From the NCBI GenBank assembly GCA_964589725.1, contig CAZPUJ010000206.1, positions 1 to 15,109 on the forward strand: a DNA stretch of 15,109 nt. The letters are read 5' to 3'. The notes below the pieces were generated by a model. That model searched no databases. It was not told the DNA's origin and was given only the letters and a program-made list of their open reading frames with translations. Position numbers and translations under genes: made by a program. Source of the stretch: CAYSHJ01 sp964589725 (GTDB lineage Bacteria; Planctomycetota; Planctomycetia; Planctomycetales; Planctomycetaceae). This document shows, in pieces, positions 7,206 through 13,902 of the stretch (the first letter of the stretch is position 1; every line of letters starts with the position of its first letter).

Positions 7206-8527
7206 GACGATCGGCGCCGAATCTTGTCGAGCAGCACCGCTCCGAGAATCACGCCTCCGAGGACGACCTTTTGCGTGTAGCTTTCGACGTTCGTGAGGTT
7301 CATTCCGTTTTGGATGACGGCGATCGTGAAAGCTCCGATCAGCGTGCCGAACATTTTTCCTTCGCCGCCGCTGAGACTGGTTCCGCCGACAACGACCGCG
7401 GCGATGACATACAACTCGTACATATTGCCGTAGGTCGCCGAGCCGCTTTTGAGCTGCGACGCCATGATCACTCCGCCGAGTCCCGCCAGCAGAGCACTCG
7501 CGATGTACGCGAACATCAACACGCGCCACACCGGGACGCCGGACAGCCTCGCCGCCTCGCGATTACCGCCGACCGCATAGAGATGCCGGCCGAGACGCAT
7601 CCGCGACATCAGCACATGCGCGGCTCCGTACAGAATCAGCATCAGCAACACGGCGTTCGGAATCTTCCACAGCCCTTCGCCTCGACCGAGCCACACGAAA
7701 GAATCGGGAAGCTGATAGATCGACTGACCCGCCGCCAGGATGTAAGCCAATCCGCTTCCCACCAGCATCATCGCCAGCGTCACGATAAAGGGCGGGATGC
7801 CGAACACAGTGATCATCCCACCGGTAAACGCTCCGATCAGTCCGCAGATCAGGACGGCCACGATGCCGGCCAGCGTCATGCCGAGCACGGACGCTTGCTC
7901 CGCTCCGGCGTATTCGCGGATGAACCACGAGGCCAACACGGCCGACAGCGCGATCAAGCTGCCGACCGAAAGGTCGATCCCGCCGGTGATGATCACCATT
8001 GTCATCCCGATCGCGATGATCGCGATCACCGCGATCTGATTGGCGATGTTGACGAGGTTCTCCGACTTCAAAAAGTTCGGCCATTTCTCGGTCCTGGGCT
8101 GCACCAACTGCGGATCGCCGAGCATCGGGAAGTCGGCCTTCAAATCCGCGAAGACCAGCCACGCCGCTGTCGCGCGTGTGCCGGCGATCGCATCGAGCGT
8201 CTCACCATCCGCCACGATTTTTAGGAGGGCCGCGCGAGCGTCCCTCGGCTCTCCTTTCACGACGGCCAACACTTTCGCGCCACTGGCCGATAGGGCCGCT
8301 TCGAGCTTGCTCGCAAACAACGCCTCGTCCACTTGATCGCGAGCCACGATCACCACGCGCGGAGTCTTGCCGAACTTTGAGTCGAGCGTCTTCACGACTT
8401 GCCAAGCCGCCGCTTCGCCGGTCGGAGATTGCTCGCTGAAGGTCGCGACGCTGAAGAACGCGCACAGCAACGCCAGCACGAAGATCATGCCGTAGTCGGT
8501 TAGGAATCGGGACAGTGTGCGAGTCAT
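7202..8527 (-). CDS. rbsC: Sugar ABC transporter permease, RbsC-like, with large periplasmic insert
   Basis: Inner-membrane subunit of a carbohydrate-uptake (CUT2) importer, 441 residues from ATG 8525-8527. An upstream in-frame start at 8566 falls in a repeat and is rejected. The family core is clear: MVIITGGIDLSVGSLIAL (~177-194), several hydrophobic helices, and YVIAAVVVGGTSLSGGEG near the C-terminus, followed by QNGMNL and a last helix. RbsC-type permeases are normally about 320-350 residues; here roughly 100 extra residues lie between helix 1 (~14-30) and helix 2 (from ~158). That insert (TPRVVIVARDQVDEALFASK, then KLEAALSASGAKVLAVV) has a beta-alpha-beta pattern and should face the periplasm, where the binding protein docks. 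The gene lies between the ATPase and kinase genes on the same strand. Sugar identity is unknown. Confidence 0.92.
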   Translation of the reverse strand: MTRTLSRFLTDYGMIFVLALLCAFFSVATFSEQSPTGEAAAWQVVKTLDSKFGKTPRVVIVARDQVDEALFASKLEAALSASGAKVLAVVKGEPRDARAALLKIVADGETLDAIAGTRATAAWLVFADLKADFPMLGDPQLVQPRTEKWPNFLKSENLVNIANQIAVIAIIAIGMTMVIITGGIDLSVGSLIALSAVLASWFIREYAGAEQASVLGMTLAGIVAVLICGLIGAFTGGMITVFGIPPFIVTLAMMLVGSGLAYILAAGQSIYQLPDSFVWLGRGEGLWKIPNAVLLMLILYGAAHVLMSRMRLGRHLYAVGGNREAARLSGVPVWRVLMFAYIASALLAGLGGVIMASQLKSGSATYGNMYELYVIAAVVVGGTSLSGGEGKMFGTLIGAFTIAVIQNGMNLTNVESYTQKVVLGGVILGAVLLDKIRRRSS

Positions 8528-8551
8528 GTGTATCCTAACGCGGCTCCGGCT

Positions 8552-8663
8552 CCCTCTCCCGCGCATCGGGGGAGAGGGCTGGGGTGAGGGGGTTCATGGC
8601 TTGGTGAAACGCTCGGCCCCCTCACCCAAACCCTAACCCTCTCCCCCGCATCGGGGGAGAGGG
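8552..8663. repeat. C-rich/G-rich double-hairpin repeat between ATPase and permease genes
   Basis: Two 27-base palindromes, 8552-8578 and 8637-8663, share the form ccctctccc(c/g)cgcatcgg plus ggagaggg. Between them lies an inverted pair, ggggtgaggggg against ccccctcaccc. The unit resembles the dispersed intergenic repeats of many high-GC bacteria that read as PLPRxGEG when translated. The right edge ends six bases before the ATPase stop codon. A second copy is at 11205-11310. No transposase is present, so it is a small non-autonomous element or REP-like palindrome. Confidence 0.85.
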
Positions 8664-8669
8664 AACCAA

Positions 8670-10169
8670 TCACGCAATCGCGAGCTTCATAATCTGTTCC
8701 TGCGTCGCACTGCGAGCGTCCGCGATCTCGCCGGTCACGCGGCCTTCGTGCAGAACCAAGATCCGGTCGGCCATTCCCAGCACTTCCGGCAATTCGGAGC
8801 TGATCATGAGGATCGCCTTCCCCTGCGCGGCCAGCTCGTTCATCAGCAGGTAGATCTCGTACTTCGCTCCCACGTCGATGCCGCGAGTCGGTTCGTCGAA
8901 GATCAGCACGTCGCAATTGCGAGCCAGCCATTTCGCCAGCACGACCTTTTGCTGATTCCCTCCCGACAGAGTGCCGGCTCGTTGTTCGCCACTGGAAGCT
9001 TTGATCCGCAGCGTCGCGACATACCGCGCGAATTCGTCTCGCTCGCGGCGAAGCTGCACGAATCCTCTGCGAGACAGCCAATTCAAGTTCGGCAGCCCGA
9101 AGTTCTCGCGCACCGCATGGCCGAGCACGAGTCCTTGCAGCTTGCGATCTTCGGTGAGCAAGCCGATGCCGGCGGCAATCGCGTCGCCCGGCGACCGAAT
9201 CGCCAGCAAGCGGCCGTCGATCCGGATCTCTCCCGCTTCGCGCGAGTCGGCTCCGAAGATCAAACGCACGGTTTCCGTTCGACCGGCTCCAACCAATCCG
9301 GTCAGAGCCAAGATCTCACCGCGCCGCACCGAGAGCGACACGTCGCGCACTGCCCGTCCGCGCCGCAGGCCGCTGACTTCCAATCGCGGCGGGCCGATCG
9401 TGGTCGAACGCTTCGGAAACTCATCGCTCAATTCGCGGCCGACCATCAGCTCGATCAACTCTTGCCGAGTGACTTGTGCAATCGGCCGTTCGCCGACGTT
9501 CAGGCCGTCGCGCAGCACCGTCACTCGGTCGGCCACCGTGAAGATTTCATCCAGCCGATGACTGATGTAGACGACGCCGATCTTTTGCCGCTTGAGTTCC
9601 TCGATGATTGCAAACAACCGGCTCACCTCGTGCGATGTCAGCGCGGCGCTTGGCTCGTCCATGACGATGATGTGTGCTTGAAACGCGAGGGCCTTCGCGA
9701 TCTCGACGAGCTGTTGCTGCGCCGTCGTCAGCCGCCGGCAAGGGGCGTCGAGATCGACTTCGACTCCGAGACGTTGAAAGAGCTCAGCCGCTTGTCTCCG
9801 TTCCTCCGCCTGCGCGACAAAACCCGCAATGGTCGGCTCTTGTCCCAGAAAGATGTTTTCGCAGGCGGTCAGGCCCGGGACGAGATTGAACTCTTGATAG
9901 ATAACCGCCACTCCGGCACGGCGCGAGTCCTGCGGCGAGGCGAAATGCTGAACGGCTCCGTCGATCTCAATCGAACCCGCGTCGGCTCGGAACGCTCCGC
10001 CGAGCACTTTCATCAGCGTGCTTTTTCCGGCTCCGTTCTCGCCCAGCAACGCCAGGACTTCGCCGGCTTTCAGCGAGAAGTTTACGCCGCGCAGCGCCTG
10101 CACTCCGGGAAACGACTTCACGATGCCGCGCATTTCCAGCAGCGGCGCGGAAGCAGTCATAGTCGTCAT
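8670..10169 (-). CDS. rbsA: Sugar ABC transporter ATP-binding protein, RbsA/MglA/XylG type (two cassettes)
   Basis: Cytoplasmic double ATPase that powers the CUT2 importer, 499 residues from ATG 10167-10169 (ATG 10160 is an equal alternative; a GTG at 10214 lies in a repeat). The first cassette has Walker A GENGAGKST at 43-51, signature LTTAQQQLVEIAKAL and Walker B IIVMDEPSAAL. The second cassette has a degenerate Walker A (GLVGAGRTE), signature LSGGNQQKV and Walker B LIFDEPTRGIDVG. A canonical first site with a degenerate P-loop in the second cassette is usual for this family, as is the length of about 500. The permease follows after 142 bases on the same strand, and the binding-protein gene is upstream beyond AroE. 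The functional class is near certain; the substrate is inferred only as a pentose or hexose-like sugar. Confidence 0.96.
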   Translation of the reverse strand: MTTMTASAPLLEMRGIVKSFPGVQALRGVNFSLKAGEVLALLGENGAGKSTLMKVLGGAFRADAGSIEIDGAVQHFASPQDSRRAGVAVIYQEFNLVPGLTACENIFLGQEPTIAGFVAQAEERRQAAELFQRLGVEVDLDAPCRRLTTAQQQLVEIAKALAFQAHIIVMDEPSAALTSHEVSRLFAIIEELKRQKIGVVYISHRLDEIFTVADRVTVLRDGLNVGERPIAQVTRQELIELMVGRELSDEFPKRSTTIGPPRLEVSGLRRGRAVRDVSLSVRRGEILALTGLVGAGRTETVRLIFGADSREAGEIRIDGRLLAIRSPGDAIAAGIGLLTEDRKLQGLVLGHAVRENFGLPNLNWLSRRGFVQLRRERDEFARYVATLRIKASSGEQRAGTLSGGNQQKVVLAKWLARNCDVLIFDEPTRGIDVGAKYEIYLLMNELAAQGKAILMISSELPEVLGMADRILVLHEGRVTGEIADARSATQEQIMKLAIA

Positions 10170-10176
10170 CCCGAAA

Positions 10177-10230
10177 GTAGACGAGTCACTCCGTGACTCG
10201 AAGATTCCGGTCACGGAGTGACCGGTCTAC
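10177..10230. repeat. REPIN-like inverted repeat upstream of the ATPase gene
   Basis: The arms 10177-10200 and 10207-10230 are reverse complements at 20 of 24 positions and both start GTAGAC. Each arm forms a perfect 8-bp hairpin with a TCC loop: cgagtcac-tcc-gtgactcg on the left, and ccggtcac-tcc-gtgaccgg for the right arm read on the other strand. The four differences between the arms are two compensated base pairs, so hairpin pairing has been preserved. It lies just before the ATPase start at 10169. Confidence 0.82.
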
Positions 10231-10242
10231 GTTTTTTCCGTT

Positions 10243-10264
10243 CGCTCTTGGCGAGCATGGCTAC
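10243..10264 (-). repeat. Solo truncated REP copy (GTAGCC family)
   Basis: Read on the minus strand, this is gtagccatgctcgccaagag followed by cg, matching 21 of 22 bases of the arms of the 3223-3296 repeat. The 3' half of the hairpin is not preserved (gagcgaac instead of gagcgtgg), so it is a single decayed arm. It sits between the AroE stop and the 10177-10230 doublet. Confidence 0.65.
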
Positions 10265-10276
10265 CCAGAGATCACG

Positions 10277-11131
10277 TCATAGTCCCAGTGCCTGTTCCAA
10301 AGCTCGTCGCATCACCGCCGCATCCGGCTCGATGCCGGTCCAATACTGCACGCCGACGATCCCTTGATTGACCAGCATTCCCAATCCATCGAGCGCCGTG
10401 CAGCCACGCTCCGCCGCGTCGCGAATCAGCCGCGTGCGCGGCGGATTGCCGATCACGTCCGCGACCACCATCCCTGGCTTCAACGAACTGACCTCCAAAT
10501 TCAGCCGAGCCTCGGCGTCGTAGAGTCCGATCGACGTCGCGTTGATCACAACGTCTCTCCCGGCGGGAATCGCATAGTCTCCGGACCATACGACCAATTC
10601 GGCGTTGAGCTTCAACTTGCTGCGCAGCAGTTCGACCAATTCGGCACCGCGCGATTCGGAGCGATTCACCACGGTGATCTGCCGGATTCCGGCCAGTCCC
10701 AACTCGACGGCAATCGCTCGCGCGGCACCGCCGGCTCCAAACATCACCACCGATTTGCCGCGCGGATCGGCAACTGACGTCAATGATTTGAGAAAACCTT
10801 TTCCATCGGTGTTCTCGCCGATCAAATTGTCGCCACGACGGACAACGCAGTTGACGGCTTCCATCACCGCGGCCGATTCCCCGAGTCCGTCGAGGTGCGA
10901 AATCACCGTGACCTTGTGCGGCAGACTGCAATTGAATCCGCGAAAGCCCATCGCGCGAGCACCTCGCACGGCCGCCGCCAAATCTTCGGGCGTCACCTCC
11001 ATGTTGATGTACCGCCAGTGCAGTCCGTGGTGAGCAAACGCCGCCTCGATCATCGCCACCGTCGGATTCCCCGCCGCTCCCTGCGACATCGAGCCAACCA
11101 GTTCATGCAAAAAGTTCTGTGGATCGCTCAT
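10277..11131 (-). CDS. aroE: Shikimate dehydrogenase (AroE) family protein, divergent paralogue
   Basis: A 284-residue cytoplasmic NAD(P)-dependent dehydrogenase. I choose ATG 11129-11131 (MSDPQNFLHEL); ATG 11140 is equally possible, while the longer frame to 11278 runs into a repeat. Family features are present: catalytic Lys in NCSLPHKVTV, Asn in AVNCVV, Asp in GENTDGKGFL, the nucleotide loop GAGGAARAIA, an NRSESRG motif typical of NADP preference, NATSIGL and the C-terminal WTGIEPD. The N-terminal substrate motif is altered: instead of SxSPxMHNAAF it reads NPTVAMIEAAF, losing one of the two shikimate-binding serines (the other is Thr) and the HN pair. The gene sits between the sugar-binding protein and its ATPase on the same strand, so a catabolic role on a polyol, quinate or cyclitol is as plausible as aromatic biosynthesis. 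Fold secure, substrate open. Confidence 0.88.
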   Translation of the reverse strand: MSDPQNFLHELVGSMSQGAAGNPTVAMIEAAFAHHGLHWRYINMEVTPEDLAAAVRGARAMGFRGFNCSLPHKVTVISHLDGLGESAAVMEAVNCVVRRGDNLIGENTDGKGFLKSLTSVADPRGKSVVMFGAGGAARAIAVELGLAGIRQITVVNRSESRGAELVELLRSKLKLNAELVVWSGDYAIPAGRDVVINATSIGLYDAEARLNLEVSSLKPGMVVADVIGNPPRTRLIRDAAERGCTALDGLGMLVNQGIVGVQYWTGIEPDAAVMRRALEQALGL

Positions 11132-11204
11132 GAGAACCATTTCTGAAATCGAGGACGGACGAACGCTTCGGGGCCGTGCAAAAAATAGTTCCGAGAATCG
11201 ATCT

Positions 11205-11310
11205 CCCTCTCCCCCTCTTCGGGGGAGAGGGCCGAAGTGAGGGGCTTCGTGCGTCGGTGAAGCGTTCGACCCCCTCACTCTAACCCTCTCCCCCGAAGCG
11301 GGGGAGAGGG
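11205..11310. repeat. C-rich/G-rich double-hairpin repeat between binding-protein and AroE genes
   Basis: Second copy of the element at 8552-8663. Palindromes 11205-11231 (ccctctccccctcttcgggg plus gagaggg) and 11284-11310 (ccctctcccccgaagcgggg plus gagaggg) flank an inner inverted pair, gaagtgagggg against cccctcac. The loop bases differ from the other copy (gaag/cttc rather than gcat), so the copies are related by structure more than by recent duplication. It ends seven bases before the binding-protein stop codon. Confidence 0.85.
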
Positions 11311-11317
11311 GACCGGA

Positions 11318-12310
11318 CTACTTAAGTTCGGGATCAGACTCGGCGTCCGCTTTACGATACAGGCTTGTCGGAATCAACATTTGCGGCGGGAGCGTCTCTC
11401 CCTTCGAGTGCTTGACGATCGCCGCGACGATCTCGACCCCCATCTTGTCGGGAAACTGAATCGGGTCCGCGTAGATCTTCCCTTCCTTGATGGCTTGCTT
11501 CCCTTCCGGTTGACCGTCGAAGCCGACGATCAAAACTTGATCCGCTTTGCCAGCCTTCTCCAGTGCGGCTCGCGCGCCCAGCGCGGCCGGATCGTTGATC
11601 GCGAAGATGCCTCGCAAATCGGAATGAGCTTGCAGCGAATCTTCGGCGGCCTTGTAGCCCATGTCCTTCGCTCCGCCGCTTTCGAGTTCGGTCACGAGAT
11701 CAATCTTCGAGGCCGCCGACTTATTGTGTTCGTCGATGACCTCGCGAAAACCCTTCACGCGGAGCAGACAGGATTCCGCCTGTTTGAAGTGCAAGATGGC
11801 GACCTTGCCTCCCGCTTCGCCGAGCGCCTCAATCATCGCGTGCCCCGCCTCCTTGCCGCCGCCATAGTTGTCGGTCGCGACTTGCGTGGCGATCTTCACG
11901 CCCGGTTCGTTGCAGGGGATGTCGACGGTGAAGACCGGAATTCCCGCTTCGTTTGCCTCTTGAATGACGGGGATGATCGACTTCGAATCGCACGGGCTGA
12001 GCACGATCGCGCTCACCTTCTTGACGATGAAGTCCTTGATCTGATTGCTCTGCTTGGCGACGTCCTTATCGCCGCTGACCACGATCGTTTCGTATCCGCG
12101 CTTCTTCCCCTCGGCGGTGATGCTGTCGCCGATGACCTTGAAGAACGGGTTATCGAGCGTCAGCAGCGAAACGCCGATCGTTCCCTTCGATGTCGCGGAA
12201 GTAACCGCGGGCGGTTTCGCGCCTGACGGCTTGACGGCATCATCCGACTTGCCGCATCCCAGCGTGCTCAGCAACGTACTCGCGAGCAAAAACCAAAGTG
12301 TGTTTTTCAT
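11318..12310 (-). CDS. rbsB: Sugar ABC transporter substrate-binding lipoprotein, RbsB-like
   Basis: A 330-residue exported binding protein of the type I (ribose/galactose) fold that delivers sugar to the permease. The N-terminus MKNTLWFLLASTLLSTLGC ends in a lipobox with Cys19, followed by a flexible linker, so it should be membrane-anchored. Compared with E. coli RbsB, many ribose contacts are kept: NPFF, Asp in TVDIP, Arg in LLRVKGF, Asn in FAINDPAALG, Asp in VGFDGQPEG and Gln in PIQFPDKMG. The Arg following the Asp (DR in RbsB) is Ile here, so specificity may differ from ribose. A purine-rich GGGG stands five bases before the ATG. It is upstream of the AroE, ATPase and permease genes on the same strand and likely shares their transcript. 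Family call very secure; ligand uncertain (pentose, fructose-like or polyol). Confidence 0.94.
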   Translation of the reverse strand: MKNTLWFLLASTLLSTLGCGKSDDAVKPSGAKPPAVTSATSKGTIGVSLLTLDNPFFKVIGDSITAEGKKRGYETIVVSGDKDVAKQSNQIKDFIVKKVSAIVLSPCDSKSIIPVIQEANEAGIPVFTVDIPCNEPGVKIATQVATDNYGGGKEAGHAMIEALGEAGGKVAILHFKQAESCLLRVKGFREVIDEHNKSAASKIDLVTELESGGAKDMGYKAAEDSLQAHSDLRGIFAINDPAALGARAALEKAGKADQVLIVGFDGQPEGKQAIKEGKIYADPIQFPDKMGVEIVAAIVKHSKGETLPPQMLIPTSLYRKADAESDPELK

Positions 12311-12354
12311 GGTTGCCCCGTGTTTTGGAGAGGTCTTTCGTCGCCCGTCTCGGA

Positions 12355-12420
12355 CGTAGCCGCGTTCGCCAGAACGCGGGTTTCACGATATTCGCCCGCA
12401 CTCTGGCGAGTGCGGCTACG
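12355..12420. repeat. REPIN-like inverted repeat upstream of the binding-protein gene
   Basis: The arms 12356-12380 and 12395-12419 are reverse complements at 21 of 25 positions, both starting GTAGCCGC, with one further closing pair. Each arm is itself a perfect 8-bp hairpin with a GCCA loop: ccgcgttc-gcca-gaacgcgg, and ccgcactc-gcca-gagtgcgg for the other arm. The only differences between arms are two base pairs changed on both sides of the stem. It occupies half of the 125-base gap between the mutarotase-like gene and the binding-protein gene. Confidence 0.85.
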
Positions 12421-12435
12421 GTCTACAAACTGTTA

Positions 12436-13671
12436 CTACAGCTTGCCGGTTTTGAGGAACTCGTGTCGCACCGGCGCGGTCACTCGTTGACCGGTCGTCG
12501 AGATGAATATCACCTGCCCGGGAGCAAACTCGAGCGTCTTGACCATCTCGAACCCGTTGGGAATTTTGACCGCGCCTTGGATGTAATTCACCGTCGTCGG
12601 CTGCGACGCCTTCAGTTCGATCGAGGTGGCGATGCCCTCTTTGCTCAGAATGTTCTCGCGAGTTGAAGCCGCCAACCCGTCGGCAAAGTGAGCCGTGACA
12701 TCTTCAAGTCCGAGACAATTGTTGCGGCCGTTCCAGGGATGTCCGTGACGACCGCGATTCTCGATCCAGAACACCGTGCTGCTCAACACGGCCGGATCTT
12801 TCAGGGAAAACCACAGGTATCCCGACTCGGCAAACGTGGCGGCCATCCACGCGGGGCCGTTCGTTTTCTCCCACGGTTCATTCACGAGCTGAATCAGATC
12901 GGCATGCCCCTGCCGAGCCGGCAACTTGCTGAGATCCGCATCCGGCTCGCCTTTCCAAGCCACTGGGACTTTAGTCAACGTCGTCCATTTCGCACCCGGC
13001 AGCAGCGATTGATACTCCCGCTGCTTCGGATCGCTGAACGTGCCGGGATAAGTCATGCCGAATCGAAACGGACTGGCCGCGAGCCGCACTGCCCCCTCTT
13101 TGTCGGGCATCGCGAGCGTCGCGTGATGTCCGAGCGGCACGCGACCCGCAAAGCCGTCAATCGTGTGCCGCGAGTAGATCACGTTCTGAGCCTCGATCAG
13201 CGAGAGTTCCTTGGTCACCCGACCGCGACGCACTTGCGTGTCGATCGACATCGTGAGCGTCGTCACGTCGCCCGACTTCTTCGTGCCGATGTGTTTCCAT
13301 TTCGCGCCGACGATCTCGCCATGCGGCGGATGTTTCTCGCCGGCGACCTCGTCCGAGTTTCCTCCGAACGGTATACAGAAGAAGTCGCCCCGCAACGGAA
13401 CCAACACCGGAGCCGGCATGGCCGACGGCGTCTCGTCCTGCCACGGGCTGACATAGTAAGGCCGCACCGGCTTGTCCGAGTCGCGGAAGAACGTGACCGG
13501 AGCCATGTGCCCGCCCAATTCGGTGACAGCCAGCTCCACCTGCTTCGTCGAAACGACATAGCTCGGCTGCGCGTGAATCATGCGAACATTGGCGTCATCG
13601 GCGAAGCAATCCGTCATGGCGAATACGATCAACAAAGTCAGAACCTGGCGACCTGTCAGAAGCAAATTCAT
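12436..13671 (-). CDS. Secreted galactose-mutarotase-like (aldose-epimerase superfamily) protein
   Basis: A 411-residue exported protein. The start ATG 13669-13671 is supported by GAGGA eight bases upstream. The signal peptide is MNLLLTGRQVLTLLIVFAMT, cleaved near CFA/DD. The mature protein opens with VELAVTELGGHMAPVTFF, the typical first strands of the galactose-mutarotase beta-sandwich (in which 'ltelGG.i..l' lines the sugar site). Near residue 320 is HGHPWNGRNNCLGLEDV, whose Glu could be the catalytic or sugar-binding acid of that fold, though I cannot verify the His pair of true mutarotases. It may interconvert anomers of, or simply bind, the sugar taken up by the adjacent importer. It is the most upstream intact gene of the minus-strand run, so it may be the first cistron. 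Fold call moderate; activity inferred. Confidence 0.65.
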   Translation of the reverse strand: MNLLLTGRQVLTLLIVFAMTDCFADDANVRMIHAQPSYVVSTKQVELAVTELGGHMAPVTFFRDSDKPVRPYYVSPWQDETPSAMPAPVLVPLRGDFFCIPFGGNSDEVAGEKHPPHGEIVGAKWKHIGTKKSGDVTTLTMSIDTQVRRGRVTKELSLIEAQNVIYSRHTIDGFAGRVPLGHHATLAMPDKEGAVRLAASPFRFGMTYPGTFSDPKQREYQSLLPGAKWTTLTKVPVAWKGEPDADLSKLPARQGHADLIQLVNEPWEKTNGPAWMAATFAESGYLWFSLKDPAVLSSTVFWIENRGRHGHPWNGRNNCLGLEDVTAHFADGLAASTRENILSKEGIATSIELKASQPTTVNYIQGAVKIPNGFEMVKTLEFAPGQVIFISTTGQRVTAPVRHEFLKTGKL

Positions 13672-13722
13672 GGAAACGATCCTCGATACGTCATGCAGAA
13701 GGTCCGGAAACTAGAAGGACGA

Positions 13723-13751
13723 ATGATAGTTGTTGTTTCGAAATTGCCCAA
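13723..13751 (-). promoter_or_regulatory. Possible sigma-70-type promoter for the sugar-uptake gene run
   Basis: On the minus strand TTGGGC (13746-13751) and TATCAT (13723-13728) are separated by exactly 17 bases. The -10 matches consensus at five of six positions, the -35 at three of six. A start near 13716 would leave a leader of about 45 bases with GAGGA before the ATG at 13671. It is a weak prediction from spacing and -10 similarity; planctomycete promoters are poorly characterised. Confidence 0.3.
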
Positions 13752-13781
13752 TGACGGACCCGACGGATCGAGCGAGCCTAA

Positions 13782-13871
13782 TTAGTCGCCATCGCTATAG
13801 AGCAGCCGAGCGAACTCGGCGTAACCCGCCGCAGGGAAATGGCAACCTCCGGGCGGTTTAATGCCGAATGT
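13782..13871 (-). pseudogene. Carbohydrate esterase (DUF303/SGNH type) C-terminal remnant
   Basis: The minus-strand frame ending in TAA at 13782-13784 reads FGIKPPGGCHFPAAGYAEFA, then RLLYSDGD. GCHFPxAGYAEFARLL resembles the catalytic-His block near the end of SGNH/DUF303 (sialate O-acetylesterase-like) esterases (CHF...GY...AR). Nothing upstream in this frame continues the family; instead DUF2341 sequence begins in another frame. It is therefore a short leftover, fused by decay to the neighbouring fragment. The identification rests on one motif and is tentative. Confidence 0.38.
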
Positions 13872-13902
13872 CGCACAGTCTCGCGAAACCCGCCGCCGCA
13901 TC

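Noticed and set aside
7271..8224. 317-codon open frame on the + strand, rich in H, D, R and Q
   Set aside because: Antisense of the RbsC-like permease; its composition is the complement of membrane-helix codons.
8528..8566. N-terminal extension of the permease (MRGRGSRSRVRIH)
   Set aside because: Encoded partly by the double-hairpin repeat; homology and the hydrophobic first helix start at ATG 8527.
8748..10196. 482-codon open frame on the + strand
   Set aside because: It is the exact antisense of the ABC ATPase gene, whose Walker and signature motifs are intact; the + frame product has no recognisable domain.
10170..10214. N-terminal extension of the ABC ATPase from a GTG
   Set aside because: It lies in the REPIN at 10177-10230; family homology starts around LLEMRGIVKSF after the ATGs at 10169/10160.
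11141..11278. 46-residue N-terminal extension of the AroE-family protein
   Set aside because: The peptide (HEAPHFGPLPRRGGEG) is the translation of the dispersed repeat at 11205-11310, not AroE sequence.
7140..12420. Repeated palindromes considered as a CRISPR array
   Set aside because: The elements are kilobases apart, differ in sequence and have genes rather than spacers between them; no cas genes.
12688..13785. 365-codon open frame on the + strand
   Set aside because: Antisense shadow of the mutarotase-like gene; Arg/His-rich composition typical of shadow frames, with no signal peptide or motif.
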